Source of the DNA: Acuticoccus sediminis
GTDB taxonomy: Bacteria > Pseudomonadota > Alphaproteobacteria > Rhizobiales > Amorphaceae
Assembly (NCBI RefSeq): GCF_003258595.1
Contig: NZ_QHHQ01000008.1
Span: forward strand, 236,242 to 300,241
Length of the DNA stretch: 64,000 nucleotides
Direction: 5' to 3'
The notes under the pieces are model-generated. The model made no database searches. It was not told the origin of the DNA and saw only the letters and a list, made by a program, of their open reading frames with translations. Positions 8,259 to 16,674 of the stretch are shown here, in pieces. The stretch's first letter is position 1, and each line of letters starts with the position of its first letter. A program made the translations under genes and the position numbers.

Positions 8259-9143
8259 ATGGGCTACGTCACTCACCCCGAGGTCAGGCCGGAGGTCACC
8301 GGCTTCTTCGACCCGGCGACCAACACCATCAGCTACGTCGTCAGGGACCCGGCGTCGAATGCGTGCGCCGTCGTCGACAGCGTGATGGACATCGACTACG
8401 CGGCCGGCCGCATCTCCTACGGCCACGCCGACGGGATCATCGCGTTCGTCCGCGAGCACGGCCTCGCGGTGGAGTGGCTGATCGAGACGCACGTCCATGC
8501 CGACCACCTGTCCGCCGCGCCGTACATCCAGGGTCGGCTCGGCGGTAAGCTCGGCATCGGCAAGAACATCGTCATCGTGCAGGACACCTTCGGCAAGATC
8601 TTCAACGAGGGCACCGAGTTCCAGCGCGACGGCTCGCAGTTCGACCGCCTGTTCGACGACGGCGACACCTACACGGTCGGCGGTATGGAGTGCCTCGCGA
8701 TCCATACGCCGGGTCATACGCCCGCCTGCATGACGCACGTGATGGGCGACGCGGCCTTCGTCGGCGACACGTTGTTCATGCCGGACGGCGGCTCCGCCCG
8801 CGCCGACTTTCCCGGCGGCGACGCGGGTACGCTCTACGATTCCATCCAGAAGGTCCTGTCCCTGCCGGACGCGACGCGGCTCTTCATGTGTCACGACTAC
8901 GGGCCCAACGGGCGCGACATCCGCTGGGAGACCACGGTCGCGGACGAGAAGGCGCACAACATCCACGTCGGCTGCGGCAGGACGCGGGACGAGTTCATCC
9001 GGATGCGCAACGCGCGCGACGCGCAGCTCGACATGCCGCGGCTCATCATTCCGTCGCTGCAGGTCAACATGCGCGCCGGCGAGCTGCCGCCGGCGGACGA
9101 GAGCGGGCGCCACTTCCTGAAGGTGCCTGTCAACACGCTCTGA
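8259..9143 (+). CDS. MBL-fold persulfide dioxygenase-like enzyme (ETHE1/Blh type)
   Basis: 294-aa metallo-beta-lactamase-fold enzyme of the sulfur dioxygenase group, expected to oxidise glutathione persulfide to sulfite with O2. The metal-binding motif THVHADHLSA sits at residues 77-86. HTPGHTPACM and GDTLFMPDGGSARADFP supply further ligands, and FMCHDY gives the last His. ATG 8259 has a GGGAGCGAG site; an in-frame ATG at 8226 is less likely. It precedes a sulfide:quinone-reductase fusion and follows DUF2892, a typical hydrogen-sulfide detoxification module. Confidence 0.9.
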   Translation: MGYVTHPEVRPEVTGFFDPATNTISYVVRDPASNACAVVDSVMDIDYAAGRISYGHADGIIAFVREHGLAVEWLIETHVHADHLSAAPYIQGRLGGKLGIGKNIVIVQDTFGKIFNEGTEFQRDGSQFDRLFDDGDTYTVGGMECLAIHTPGHTPACMTHVMGDAAFVGDTLFMPDGGSARADFPGGDAGTLYDSIQKVLSLPDATRLFMCHDYGPNGRDIRWETTVADEKAHNIHVGCGRTRDEFIRMRNARDAQLDMPRLIIPSLQVNMRAGELPPADESGRHFLKVPVNTL

Positions 9144-9216
9144 CGGACCGCCAGCACCGTCCATCAGCCGAGGGGCCCGACACGGTCCCCGCCAGAGTAC
9201 GCGGGAAGGAGACACC

Positions 9217-10914
9217 ATGGATCCAAGACGGATCGACGACCGCCTCAGCGTCAGCCCGCAGATCACCGCGGCCGACGTTGCCGAGCTGAAGCGCCTCGGG
9301 TTCCGGGCCATCATCTGCAACCGGCCGGACGGCGAGGGCGCCGACCAGCCGACGTTCGACGAGATCGAGGCCGCGGCGAAGGCCGTGGGGCTCGCCACGC
9401 GGTATCTCCCGATCGCCTCGGGGATCGTGCTCGATGGCGATGCGGACGACTTCGCCCTGGCGCTGGGCGAGCTTCCCGGCCCCGTGCTCGCCTACTGCCG
9501 CTCGGGCACGCGCTCCGCGACGCTCTGGTCGCTGAGCCAGGCCGGGCGCCGGCCGCTGCCGCAGATCCTCGCCGCCGCGAAGGCCGCCGGCTACGACATG
9601 AACGGCGTCGCCCGCCGGATCGCCAACGGCGGCCGCACGCCGACGGACGTGGCTGATGCGCGCTACGACATCCTCATCGTCGGCGCGGGGGCGGCGGGGA
9701 TCGCGGTCGCCGCCAGCCTCAGGGCGCGCAGCGAGAGCCATTCGATCGCGGTCATCGATCCGGCCGACATCCACTACTACCAGCCCGGCTGGACGATGGT
9801 CGGCGGCGGCGTGTTCGAGCCGCAGATCACCGCGCGGACCATGGGGTCGCTGATCCCGGACGGCGTCACGTGGATCAAGGCCGCCGTCGCCGCGTTCGAG
9901 CCGAAGGACGACGCGGTGATCCTCGACGGCTGCCGGGTGGTGAAGTACGGGCGCCTCGTGGTCTGCCCGGGCCTGAAGCTCGACTGGGGCAGGGTGAAGG
10001 GGCTGGAGGAGACGCTCGGGCGCAACGGCGTCACCTCCAACTACCGGTACGATCTCGCCCCCTACACGTGGCAGCTCGTCCAGTCGCTCCAGCGTGGCCG
10101 GGCGATCTTCACGCAGCCCCCGATGCCGATCAAATGCGCCGGCGCGCCGCAGAAGGCGATGTATCTCTCCGCGGACGCCTGGAACCGGCGCGGCGTTCTG
10201 GACGACATCGACATCCACTTTTGCAACGCGGGCGGCGTGCTCTTCGGCGTGAAGGACTATGTGCCGGCGCTGATGACCTACGTGTCGGCCTATCACGCGT
10301 CGCTGGACTTCTTCCACAACCTCGTCGCGGTCGACGGGCCGGCGCGCCAGGCGACCTTCGAGGTGAAGGCACCGGAGACGGAGGCGAAGACCGTCACGAT
10401 GGACTTCGACTTCCTGCACGTCTGCCCGCCGCAGACCGCGCCGGACTTCATCCGCGTCTCGCCGCTCGCCGACGCCGCCGGCTGGGTCGACGTCGACCAG
10501 GCGACGCTGCGCCACAGGACGTACGACAACATCTGGTCGCTCGGCGACGTGATGAACGCGCCGAACGCCAAGACGGCGGCCGCCGCGCGCAAGCAGGCGC
10601 CGGTGGTGGCGGAGAACGTCATCGCCGACATCCAGTCCCGTTCGCCGGCGGCGCAGTACGACGGGTACGGCTCCTGTCCGCTCACCGTCGAGCGCGGCAA
10701 GATCGTGCTGGCCGAGTTCGGCTACGGCGGCGCGCTGAAGCCGAGCTTCCCGCGCTGGCTCATCGACGGGACGAAACCGAGCCGTCTCGCCTGGCTCCTC
10801 AAGGAGCGGATGCTCCCGCCGATCTACTGGAAGGCGATGCTGCGCGGGCGCGAGTGGCTCGCCAAACCCGAGAAGATCCAGGCGGTGCCGCAGCCGCCGA
10901 AGACCGCCGGGTAG
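9217..10914 (+). CDS. fusion: DUF442 phosphatase-like domain + sulfide:quinone oxidoreductase-like flavoprotein
   Basis: 565 aa in two parts. Residues 1-110 match the beta-lactamase-hydrolase/protein-tyrosine-phosphatase-like domain, with the loop CRSGTRS at 94-100. Residues 148-565 are an FAD-dependent SQR-type reductase with GAGAAG at 156-161 and the Cys motif PIKCAGAPQK (Cys307). The usual second catalytic Cys near GDC...K is replaced in GDVMNAPNAKTAAA. Extra cysteines occur at 250, 336 and 403. It would move electrons from sulfide into the quinone pool and make persulfide for the MBL enzyme upstream. The phosphatase-like domain is normally joined to the MBL enzyme instead. Confidence 0.9.
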   Translation: MDPRRIDDRLSVSPQITAADVAELKRLGFRAIICNRPDGEGADQPTFDEIEAAAKAVGLATRYLPIASGIVLDGDADDFALALGELPGPVLAYCRSGTRSATLWSLSQAGRRPLPQILAAAKAAGYDMNGVARRIANGGRTPTDVADARYDILIVGAGAAGIAVAASLRARSESHSIAVIDPADIHYYQPGWTMVGGGVFEPQITARTMGSLIPDGVTWIKAAVAAFEPKDDAVILDGCRVVKYGRLVVCPGLKLDWGRVKGLEETLGRNGVTSNYRYDLAPYTWQLVQSLQRGRAIFTQPPMPIKCAGAPQKAMYLSADAWNRRGVLDDIDIHFCNAGGVLFGVKDYVPALMTYVSAYHASLDFFHNLVAVDGPARQATFEVKAPETEAKTVTMDFDFLHVCPPQTAPDFIRVSPLADAAGWVDVDQATLRHRTYDNIWSLGDVMNAPNAKTAAAARKQAPVVAENVIADIQSRSPAAQYDGYGSCPLTVERGKIVLAEFGYGGALKPSFPRWLIDGTKPSRLAWLLKERMLPPIYWKAMLRGREWLAKPEKIQAVPQPPKTAG

Positions 10915-10942
10915 GGCGCCCCGGCGATCGGCTTTCGGACCT

Positions 10943-10964
10943 CGTTGCAGGAAAACCTGTAACG
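10943..10964. terminator. hairpin after the SQR fusion gene
   Basis: CGTTGCAGG-AAAA-CCTGTAACG forms a 9-bp stem with one mismatch, 28 bases after the SQR stop and about 105 bases before the L,D-transpeptidase start. No T-run follows, so it may be an operator for the next gene instead of a terminator. Confidence 0.35.
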
Positions 10965-11068
10965 ATACCTCCACATGGTGGCGGAAAACCCTGACGGCCC
11001 GGCGCGAAAGACTTCTCCCGGTGGTCCCGCTCAGTAATGTGGAGCGGGAAACCCGGGGGAACGCCTTG

Positions 11069-12082
11069 ATGCTTTCGCGACGACAGACGCTGGCCGGACT
11101 GCTCGCCACCGTGGCGGCGACGGAGACCGTCATCGCACAGGTGCCGATGCCGAGGGAGGCGCCGCTCAGCGCGAACATCGACAGCGGCGCGCTGGCGCCC
11201 GGCAGCTTCGTCTGGCACCCGGAGCTGTCGCCGGAGGGGCCGGTCATCATCATCGTCTCGCTGAGCGAGCAGCTCGTCCACGTCTACCGCAACGGGATCG
11301 AGATCGGCGTCTCCACCTGCTCCACCGGCAAGCCGGGGCACGACACGCCGACGGGGGTCTTCCTGATCCTCCAGAAGGACCGCGACCACCACTCCTCGAC
11401 CTACAACAACGCGCCGATGCCGAACATGCAGCGCCTCACCTGGGGCGGTATCGCGCTGCACGCGGGGAACCTTCCCGGCTATCCGGCCTCGCACGGCTGC
11501 GTGCGCCTGCCGAAGCAGTTCTCCGAGCTGATCTTCGGAATCACGCACCTCGGCATTCCCGTGATCATCGCCGACGAGGCGAGCGAACCCGAGGCCGTCT
11601 ACCACGCCGGCCTGATGCTCCCGCCGGAGGCGGAGGCCGAGGCGAATGCGGCCATCGTCGCCGCGGCGAAGAAGTCCCACCACCCCGTCGACGCGACCAC
11701 GCAGACGCACGACGTCGTCTCGATCCTCATCTCGGGCGCCGACAAGGCGGCAATGATGTTCATGGACGGCATCGAGGTCTGGTCGTCGCCGGTGCGCATC
11801 AAGGATCCGGAGCGCCCGCTCGGCAACCACGTCTACAAGCTGATGGCCGCCGACCCGGACGGAGCGGGGGCGCAGTGGCTCACCCACCCGATCCAGGCGG
11901 TCGACGGCGGGGACACGGCCGGCGAGGCGCTGTCGCGGGTGACGATCGAGAACTGGGCCGAGGCGGTCGAGATCCTGGGCGGTCTGCGCCCCGGCTCGAC
12001 GCTCGTCGTCACCGACCTGCCGACCGGCGACCACACCCAGAGCTCGGGCGACTTCGTCATCATGCGTTCCGCCGAGGTCTGA
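11069..12082 (+). CDS. L,D-transpeptidase (YkuD domain), exported
   Basis: 337-aa envelope enzyme that cross-links peptidoglycan 3-3 or attaches proteins to it. The N-terminus MLSRRQTLAGLLATVAA has a twin-arginine motif followed by a hydrophobic stretch, suggesting Tat export. The YkuD catalytic motif runs from HAGNLPGYPA to SHGCVRLP, with nucleophile Cys144 and His at 131 and 142. The C-terminal 150 residues are not recognised. ATG 11069 follows a CGGGGGA site. Confidence 0.9.
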   Translation: MLSRRQTLAGLLATVAATETVIAQVPMPREAPLSANIDSGALAPGSFVWHPELSPEGPVIIIVSLSEQLVHVYRNGIEIGVSTCSTGKPGHDTPTGVFLILQKDRDHHSSTYNNAPMPNMQRLTWGGIALHAGNLPGYPASHGCVRLPKQFSELIFGITHLGIPVIIADEASEPEAVYHAGLMLPPEAEAEANAAIVAAAKKSHHPVDATTQTHDVVSILISGADKAAMMFMDGIEVWSSPVRIKDPERPLGNHVYKLMAADPDGAGAQWLTHPIQAVDGGDTAGEALSRVTIENWAEAVEILGGLRPGSTLVVTDLPTGDHTQSSGDFVIMRSAEV

Positions 12083-12197
12083 TACGGCCGCAGCGCCCTG
12101 CCGGGACGGGTCATCGCGTCTCCGGTGCTTTCCATGCAAGGGAACGCCCGGACCGTGCGGGCGCGGCGTGGCCGCCTGCATTCGCGTCGACGCCGCG

Positions 12198-12211
12198 TTG
12201 ATTTAACTCAA
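12198..12211. promoter_or_regulatory. FNR/FixK-type box upstream of the universal stress gene
   Basis: TTGATTTAACTCAA, which satisfies TTGA-N6-TCAA exactly and matches TTGAT-N4-ATCAA at 9 of 10 positions. It lies 71 bases before the universal stress protein start, in a suitable place for activation by a Crp/Fnr-type protein. Confidence 0.6.
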
Positions 12212-12282
12212 TGGGCGCAGCCGGCATGTGCGCTCAAATGGGAAGGAGCGACCAAGACAAAATAGTTCAGGGAGGACGCGCC

Positions 12283-13152
12283 ATGGCGCTGAAGTCCATC
12301 ATCTGTCTGTTCGACGGGACGGATCCCGATGTCGCGGCGTTGGAGACGGCGATCGCGATCGCCAAGGCGCGGAGCGCGCACCTGCGCGTCGTCCATGCGC
12401 ACTTCCCGTTTCTCGTCTACGGTGGCGGACGCGGCGGATATCTCCTGTCCGACGACACCTGGATCGAGGCGATCAACCGCCAGCAGTTCCAGCAGGAGGC
12501 GAACGCGCACAGCCGCGCCAAGGAGGTGTGCCAGCGGCTCGACCTGCCGCTCGACGGCGAGGGCAAGACCTTGCCCCACGCCTCGTTCGTCCCGGTCCAC
12601 TCGACCATCGCGGCGGACCTGCTGCGGGAGCTGTCGCTCTGCGATCTCTTGGTCCTCGGGGGCAAGGCGCAGGGCGACGGGCTGGAGAGCAGTGTCGCCG
12701 AGATGGCGCTGTTCTCGAGCGGGCGGCCGGCCCTCATCGTGCGGCCGCGTGACGACGGTGCCACCCCGCAGTTCGACGGGGAGCGCCTGGCCGTGGCCTG
12801 GAACGGGGGGCCGCAGGTGGTGCGCGCGCTCGTCGGCGCCATTCCGGTGATGCGCCATGCGCGCGACGTCGTGTTGCTGAAGGCCGAGGGGCACCGGCAC
12901 ACCGGCGCGACCAGCGGCGACACGACCGCGCTCGTCTATCTGGACGCGCACGGCGTCAACGCGTCGCTCGAGGTCGTCGAGATGGAGCACCGGTCGGCGG
13001 CCGAGGCCGTCCTCGACCGAGCCCGCGAGCTGAAGTGCGCCGGACTCGTCATGGGCGCCTACGGCCACAGCGTCTTCCGGGAGATGGTCATCGGCGGATT
13101 CTCGCAGCACATGCTGCGGAACTGCGAGCTCCCGCTGCTGATGAGCCACTGA
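12283..13152 (+). CDS. universal stress protein, two UspA domains
   Basis: 289-aa cytoplasmic protein. The first Usp domain covers about residues 1-145 (MALKSIICLFDGTDPDVAALE) and the second about 160-289, ending in MGAYGHSVFREMVIGGFS, which is the ATP-binding Gx2Gx9GS-type end of the family. ATG 12283 has GGGAGGA upstream; an in-frame ATG at 12211 overlaps the FNR-type box and is rejected. With its FNR-like box and neighbouring alcohol dehydrogenase and Hsp20 it looks like part of a low-oxygen or redox stress regulon. Confidence 0.9.
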   Translation: MALKSIICLFDGTDPDVAALETAIAIAKARSAHLRVVHAHFPFLVYGGGRGGYLLSDDTWIEAINRQQFQQEANAHSRAKEVCQRLDLPLDGEGKTLPHASFVPVHSTIAADLLRELSLCDLLVLGGKAQGDGLESSVAEMALFSSGRPALIVRPRDDGATPQFDGERLAVAWNGGPQVVRALVGAIPVMRHARDVVLLKAEGHRHTGATSGDTTALVYLDAHGVNASLEVVEMEHRSAAEAVLDRARELKCAGLVMGAYGHSVFREMVIGGFSQHMLRNCELPLLMSH

Positions 13153-13157
13153 CGGGA

Positions 13158-13181
13158 CCGGCCGCCGGGGCTGGCGGCCGG
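13158..13181. terminator. bidirectional hairpin between convergent genes
   Basis: CCGGCCGCC-GGGGCT-GGCGGCCGG, a perfect 9-bp GC stem, starts 5 bases after the universal stress stop and ends 10 bases before the dehydrogenase stop. Position and symmetry suit a shared terminator, although no clear T-run is present. Confidence 0.5.
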
Positions 13182-13191
13182 GCGGGGCCGA

Positions 13192-14268
13192 TCAGGGCGT
13201 GATCGCCACCTTCAGGACGCCGTCCCGCTGGTGCGAGAAGAGGTCGTAGGCCGCCTCGATGTCGTCGAGCGCGAAGCGGTGGGTGACGAGCGGGCGCGTG
13301 TCGAGCCGGCCCGAGGCGATCACCGACATCAGCCGGCGCATGCGCTCCTTGCCGCCGGGGCACAGCGTGGTGCGGATGGTGTGGTCGCCGAGGCCAGCGG
13401 CGAAGGCGTCGAGCGGCAGCCTCAGGTCGCTCGAATAGACGCCGAGGGAGGAGAGGGTGCCGCCGGGGCGGATGACCCGCAGCGCCGCCTCGAAGGTCGC
13501 CTGCGTGCCCAGCGCCTCGATCGCGACGTCGACGCCGCGCCCGTCGGTCAGCCGCATGATCTCCTCCACCGGGTCGACGGCGCGGAAGTCGACGATATGG
13601 TCGGCGCCCATGCGGCGGGCGATGTCCATGCGCGCCGGCACGGTCTCAACGCCGAAGATCGTCGTCGCGCCCATCAGGCGCGCGCCGGCGGTGGCGCAGA
13701 GGCCGATCGGCCCCTGGGCGAACACGGCCACCGTGTCGCCGATCTTCACCGCGCCGGACTCCGCGCCGGAGAAGCCGGTGGACATGATGTCGGGGCACAT
13801 CAGGACCTGCTCGTCGTCGAGCCCGTCGGGGATCGGGGCGAGGTTGGCCATCGCGTCGGGGACGAGGATGTACTCGGCCTGAGCGCCGTCGATTGTGTTG
13901 CCGAAGCGCCAGCCGCCGAGGGCCTTGAAGCCGTGTCCCGTCGGCCCGCCGTCCTGCGAGTGGCAGCCGCAGAGGCAGGCCGAGCTCGTGCCGGACGGGG
14001 TGATCGCCCCGGCGATGACGCGCTGGCCCTCCGCGTAGCCCTGAACCGCCGAGCCGAGCTTCTCGATGACGCCGACCGGCTCGTGGCCGATGGTGAGGCC
14101 CCTCGCGACAGGATACTCGCCCTTCAGGATGTGCACGTCCGTGCCGCAGATCGTCGTGGTCGTGACCTTCACCAGAGCGTCCAGCGGGCCGACGTCGGGC
14201 AGGGGCTTCTCGTCGAGGACGATGCGGCCGGGTTCGACGAACACCGCGGCTTTCATCTTCTGCGCCAT
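13192..14268 (-). CDS. zinc-dependent alcohol dehydrogenase, MDR family
   Basis: 358-aa NAD(P)-dependent medium-chain dehydrogenase. The catalytic zinc site shows in ICGTDVHIL and GHEPVGVIE near residues 41-70. A cysteine-bearing loop (SACLCGCHSQDGG) stands where the structural zinc loop lies but is atypical. GPIGLCATAGARLMGA supplies the Rossmann nucleotide site. Related enzymes reduce aldehydes during fermentation or stress. It is convergent with the universal stress gene and has a TTGA-N6-TCAA box 66 bases upstream of its ATG, so low-oxygen induction is likely. Confidence 0.92.
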   Translation of the reverse strand: MAQKMKAAVFVEPGRIVLDEKPLPDVGPLDALVKVTTTTICGTDVHILKGEYPVARGLTIGHEPVGVIEKLGSAVQGYAEGQRVIAGAITPSGTSSACLCGCHSQDGGPTGHGFKALGGWRFGNTIDGAQAEYILVPDAMANLAPIPDGLDDEQVLMCPDIMSTGFSGAESGAVKIGDTVAVFAQGPIGLCATAGARLMGATTIFGVETVPARMDIARRMGADHIVDFRAVDPVEEIMRLTDGRGVDVAIEALGTQATFEAALRVIRPGGTLSSLGVYSSDLRLPLDAFAAGLGDHTIRTTLCPGGKERMRRLMSVIASGRLDTRPLVTHRFALDDIEAAYDLFSHQRDGVLKVAITP

Positions 14269-14333
14269 GGTCGATGGGTCCTTGTGCCGTTCACATGGAA
14301 CCCGACCGCTACCAGCTCCCGGCCGGGCGCGAT

Positions 14334-14347
14334 TTGAGCGTCGTCAA
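14334..14347. promoter_or_regulatory. FNR/FixK-type box upstream of the alcohol dehydrogenase
   Basis: TTGAGCGTCGTCAA fits TTGA-N6-TCAA exactly. It lies 66-79 bases upstream of the dehydrogenase start on the minus strand and downstream of the Hsp20 terminator hairpin, so it belongs to the dehydrogenase promoter. Confidence 0.55.
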
Positions 14348-14408
14348 TAATGGGGAACTTATGGGTTGCCGGGGCGAAAGTGCCGCACCGCAGGCGGAGC
14401 CTCGCCCG

Positions 14409-14434
14409 GCGCCGGCGGGATCCCGCGCCGGCGC
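14409..14434 (-). terminator. hairpin after hsp20
   Basis: GCGCCGGCG and CGCCGGCGC form a perfect 9-bp stem around an 8-base loop, 51 bases beyond the Hsp20 stop. It separates hsp20 from the dehydrogenase promoter. No strong T-run is visible. Confidence 0.4.
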
Positions 14435-14484
14435 GCTCTGCCGCGATGGACAGCGGCGCGGGGCGTCCCCGCGCCCGTTCGGCC

Positions 14485-14970
14485 TCAGGACTGGGCCTGG
14501 ATCGCGATCTTCTTCGCCTCGGGCTTGCGGGGCTCGGTCGGCTTGGGAACGGTGATCGTCAGGACGCCCTTCGCCATCGACGCCTTCACGTCGTCGGCCT
14601 TCACGCCCTCCGGAAGCTCGATCGCCCGGGCGAACGATCCGAACGTCCGCTCCGAGAGGTAGCAGTTGTTGTCCTGTTTTTCTTCGCGCTCGGTCTTCTT
14701 CTCACCCTTGATGGTCAGGATGTTCTGGTTGACCTCGATGTCGACGTCTTTCTCTTCGAGGCCCGGAAGCTCGGCGGTCATGATGATGTAGCCGTCCTTC
14801 TCGACGATATCCATGCGCGGGAGCGCGGCATGGGGCCAGTCGAAGGAAACGGTCGGCCAACCCCGGGAGAAGTCGGAGAAGACCCGCTCGACCTCGCGCT
14901 GGAGGGACACGAACGGGTTGGGGTCAGCCGGAGCCATGTCGGGATGCTTCTTCAGGAATGGGAGATTCAT
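14485..14970 (-). CDS. small heat-shock protein, Hsp20/alpha-crystallin family
   Basis: 161-aa ATP-independent holdase. The alpha-crystallin domain spans about residues 52-145: DIVEKDGYIIMTAELPGLEEKDV at the start and the conserved GVLTITVPK near the end. The C-terminal tail KKIAIQAQS contains an IxI-type element (IAI) used in oligomer assembly. FNR-like half-sites lie 78 and 288 bases upstream, so it may share the low-oxygen control of its neighbours; many alphaproteobacterial sHsps are also under RpoH. Confidence 0.93.
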   Translation of the reverse strand: MNLPFLKKHPDMAPADPNPFVSLQREVERVFSDFSRGWPTVSFDWPHAALPRMDIVEKDGYIIMTAELPGLEEKDVDIEVNQNILTIKGEKKTEREEKQDNNCYLSERTFGSFARAIELPEGVKADDVKASMAKGVLTITVPKPTEPRKPEAKKIAIQAQS

Positions 14971-15047
14971 GGCAAGTCGCCCTCGAATTGGCGCACCGCC
15001 CTGGTGCGTCTTCGCGCCGGAGGCTACGCGGGCCGCCGAGGCGGTGT

Positions 15048-15061
15048 TTGCGAATTATCAA
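15048..15061. promoter_or_regulatory. degenerate FNR-like box, hsp20 side
   Basis: TTGCGAATTATCAA: the ATCAA half is perfect, the other half TTGCG is off consensus but resembles NnrR-type half-sites. It lies 78 bases upstream of the Hsp20 start. Confidence 0.3.
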
Positions 15062-15257
15062 ATCCCGCGGGGGCCGCCGCAGAGGGAACCGACCCGCCGG
15101 TTCCGGGGCGGAACGGGCCGGAGCCGGCGCCTTCCGGGCGCGGGTTTTCGGGGCTCCGTCGATGCCGCCCGCGCAGGTGAGTTTCGACCCTGTCCCGCGC
15201 CGGGCCGCCGAGATGCCGTTTCGGTCTCCACCCCGAACGATTCTTCGCAAATCGGTG

Positions 15258-15271
15258 TTGCAATCGATCAA
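15258..15271. promoter_or_regulatory. degenerate FNR-like box, PhaC-like side
   Basis: TTGCAATCGATCAA: same TTGC-N6-TCAA pattern as the site at 15048. It lies about 143 bases before the PhaC-like start, and could serve either divergent gene. Confidence 0.3.
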
Positions 15272-15413
15272 CCTGCAAGTTCAGGATGCGGTCGATCCCG
15301 CAACCAGCTCCGGGCTCGCGGCACGGCGGGCGCGGTGATGGGGATCGTCGAATCTTCTGGGCCCGTTCCGCGGCGCTGCTCGGAGCCGGCCGGCGACTTT
15401 GGGTGATACGCCG

Positions 15414-16595
15414 ATGTCCCATTCGCCTCCAACCGATCCGTCCGTCCTGACGACGCTGCGCACGGCGCAGCTCACGGCGATGGACCAATGGCGCGCGATG
15501 CAGGCCCGAACGCTGGACGCCTTCGGCTTCGGCGCCCGCGAATGCGCCTACAGGATCGTCTCGACGCATCCGACATGGCGACTGCGGCACTACGCGGGGC
15601 CGACCGGCGGGACGCCGCTGCTGATGGTGCCGGCGCCGATCAAGCGGCCGTACATCTGGGACCTGTCGCCGAGTGTCAGTGCCATCCGCTTCTGCCTTGC
15701 CCGCCAGTTCGATGTCTACCTCATCGAGTGGCAGGCACCGGGGCCAGGCGACGGGGGCGCCGGGATCGAGGCCTACGCCAGGTCGATCGCCACTGCGGCA
15801 GAAGGCATCGCGGCGATGCATGGCGGGGCGGCGCCGCTCGTCCTCGGCCACTCGCTCGGCGGCACGCTGTCGGGCATCGCCTGCACGCTGCGGCCGGAGA
15901 TCGCACGCGGTCTCGTCCTGCTCGGCGCGCCGCTCAGCTTCACGCCCGGGTCGAGCCCCTTCCGCGACGTCGTCGTCGCCAACGGGCACGGGATCTCGCA
16001 GGAGCTGCCGGTGCCGGGGGCACAGCTCTCCCAGTCCTGCGCGCTCCTGTCGCCGGGGACATTCGTGTGGCCGCGCTGGATGGACGGCGTCTTCAGTCTG
16101 GCCGACCCGGTGGCGTTCGACACGCACGTCCGGGTGGAGCGGTGGGCGCTCGACGAGGTGCCGCTGCCGGGGAAGCTGGTTCACCAGATCGTCGACTGGC
16201 TCTACCGCAAGAACCAGTTCCTGGAAGGCCAGCTCGAGCTGGACGGGCGGACGCTGGGGCCGGAGGATCTTCAGGTTCCGGTGCTCGCCGTGGTGAACGA
16301 CGTCGACGAGATCGGCCCGCGCCTGTCGGTCGAGCCGTTCTTCGCCCGGATGACCGGTGTCGAGACCGACATTCTCGAGCATCCGGCCGAGGTCGGCGTC
16401 GGCTTGCAGCACCTCGCCATCCTCGTCGGCCAGAAGGCGCACGCGCAGTCCTGGCCGAAGATCGCCGACTGGATCATGCACCATGCCGGGCGCGGCCCCG
16501 TCGCCGATACCGAGAAGGGCCGCGCACCGGCGCGCTCCAGCAAAGGCGCGCGGGCGCCCCGTCGCTCGTCATCCCGTCGCCGGACGGCCGGGTGA
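15414..16595 (+). CDS. PHA-synthase-like alpha/beta hydrolase with a serine lipase box
   Basis: 393 aa. The stretch PLLMVPAPIKRPYIWDL followed by FDVYLIEWQAPGPGD is characteristic of the polyhydroxyalkanoate synthase superfamily. The nucleophile motif, however, is GHSLGG (Ser147) where true PhaC has a cysteine in GxCxGG. It is therefore more likely an esterase, depolymerase or thioesterase than a polymerase. The C-terminal 35 residues are Arg/Ser-rich and low in complexity. Start ATG 15414 is preferred; TTG 15399 is in frame. It follows stress genes with FNR-like boxes, and PHB metabolism under low oxygen is common in this group. Confidence 0.8.
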   Translation: MSHSPPTDPSVLTTLRTAQLTAMDQWRAMQARTLDAFGFGARECAYRIVSTHPTWRLRHYAGPTGGTPLLMVPAPIKRPYIWDLSPSVSAIRFCLARQFDVYLIEWQAPGPGDGGAGIEAYARSIATAAEGIAAMHGGAAPLVLGHSLGGTLSGIACTLRPEIARGLVLLGAPLSFTPGSSPFRDVVVANGHGISQELPVPGAQLSQSCALLSPGTFVWPRWMDGVFSLADPVAFDTHVRVERWALDEVPLPGKLVHQIVDWLYRKNQFLEGQLELDGRTLGPEDLQVPVLAVVNDVDEIGPRLSVEPFFARMTGVETDILEHPAEVGVGLQHLAILVGQKAHAQSWPKIADWIMHHAGRGPVADTEKGRAPARSSKGARAPRRSSSRRRTAG

Positions 16596-16674
16596 TGATC
16601 CCGAACGCCGCGCCGGGCGCGCCTTAGGTCGCCCCGAGCGACGCCACATCGATCAGGCGCCGGCCCGGCCGGTG

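Larger units (their letters stand above)
14971..15413. other. intergenic region between divergent hsp20 and PhaC-like genes
   Basis: 443 bp without a supportable gene. It contains two 14-bp FNR-like sequences of the pattern TTGC-N6-TCAA (15048-15061 and 15258-15271), listed separately. The rest is high-GC with no recognisable RNA. Confidence 0.4.
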
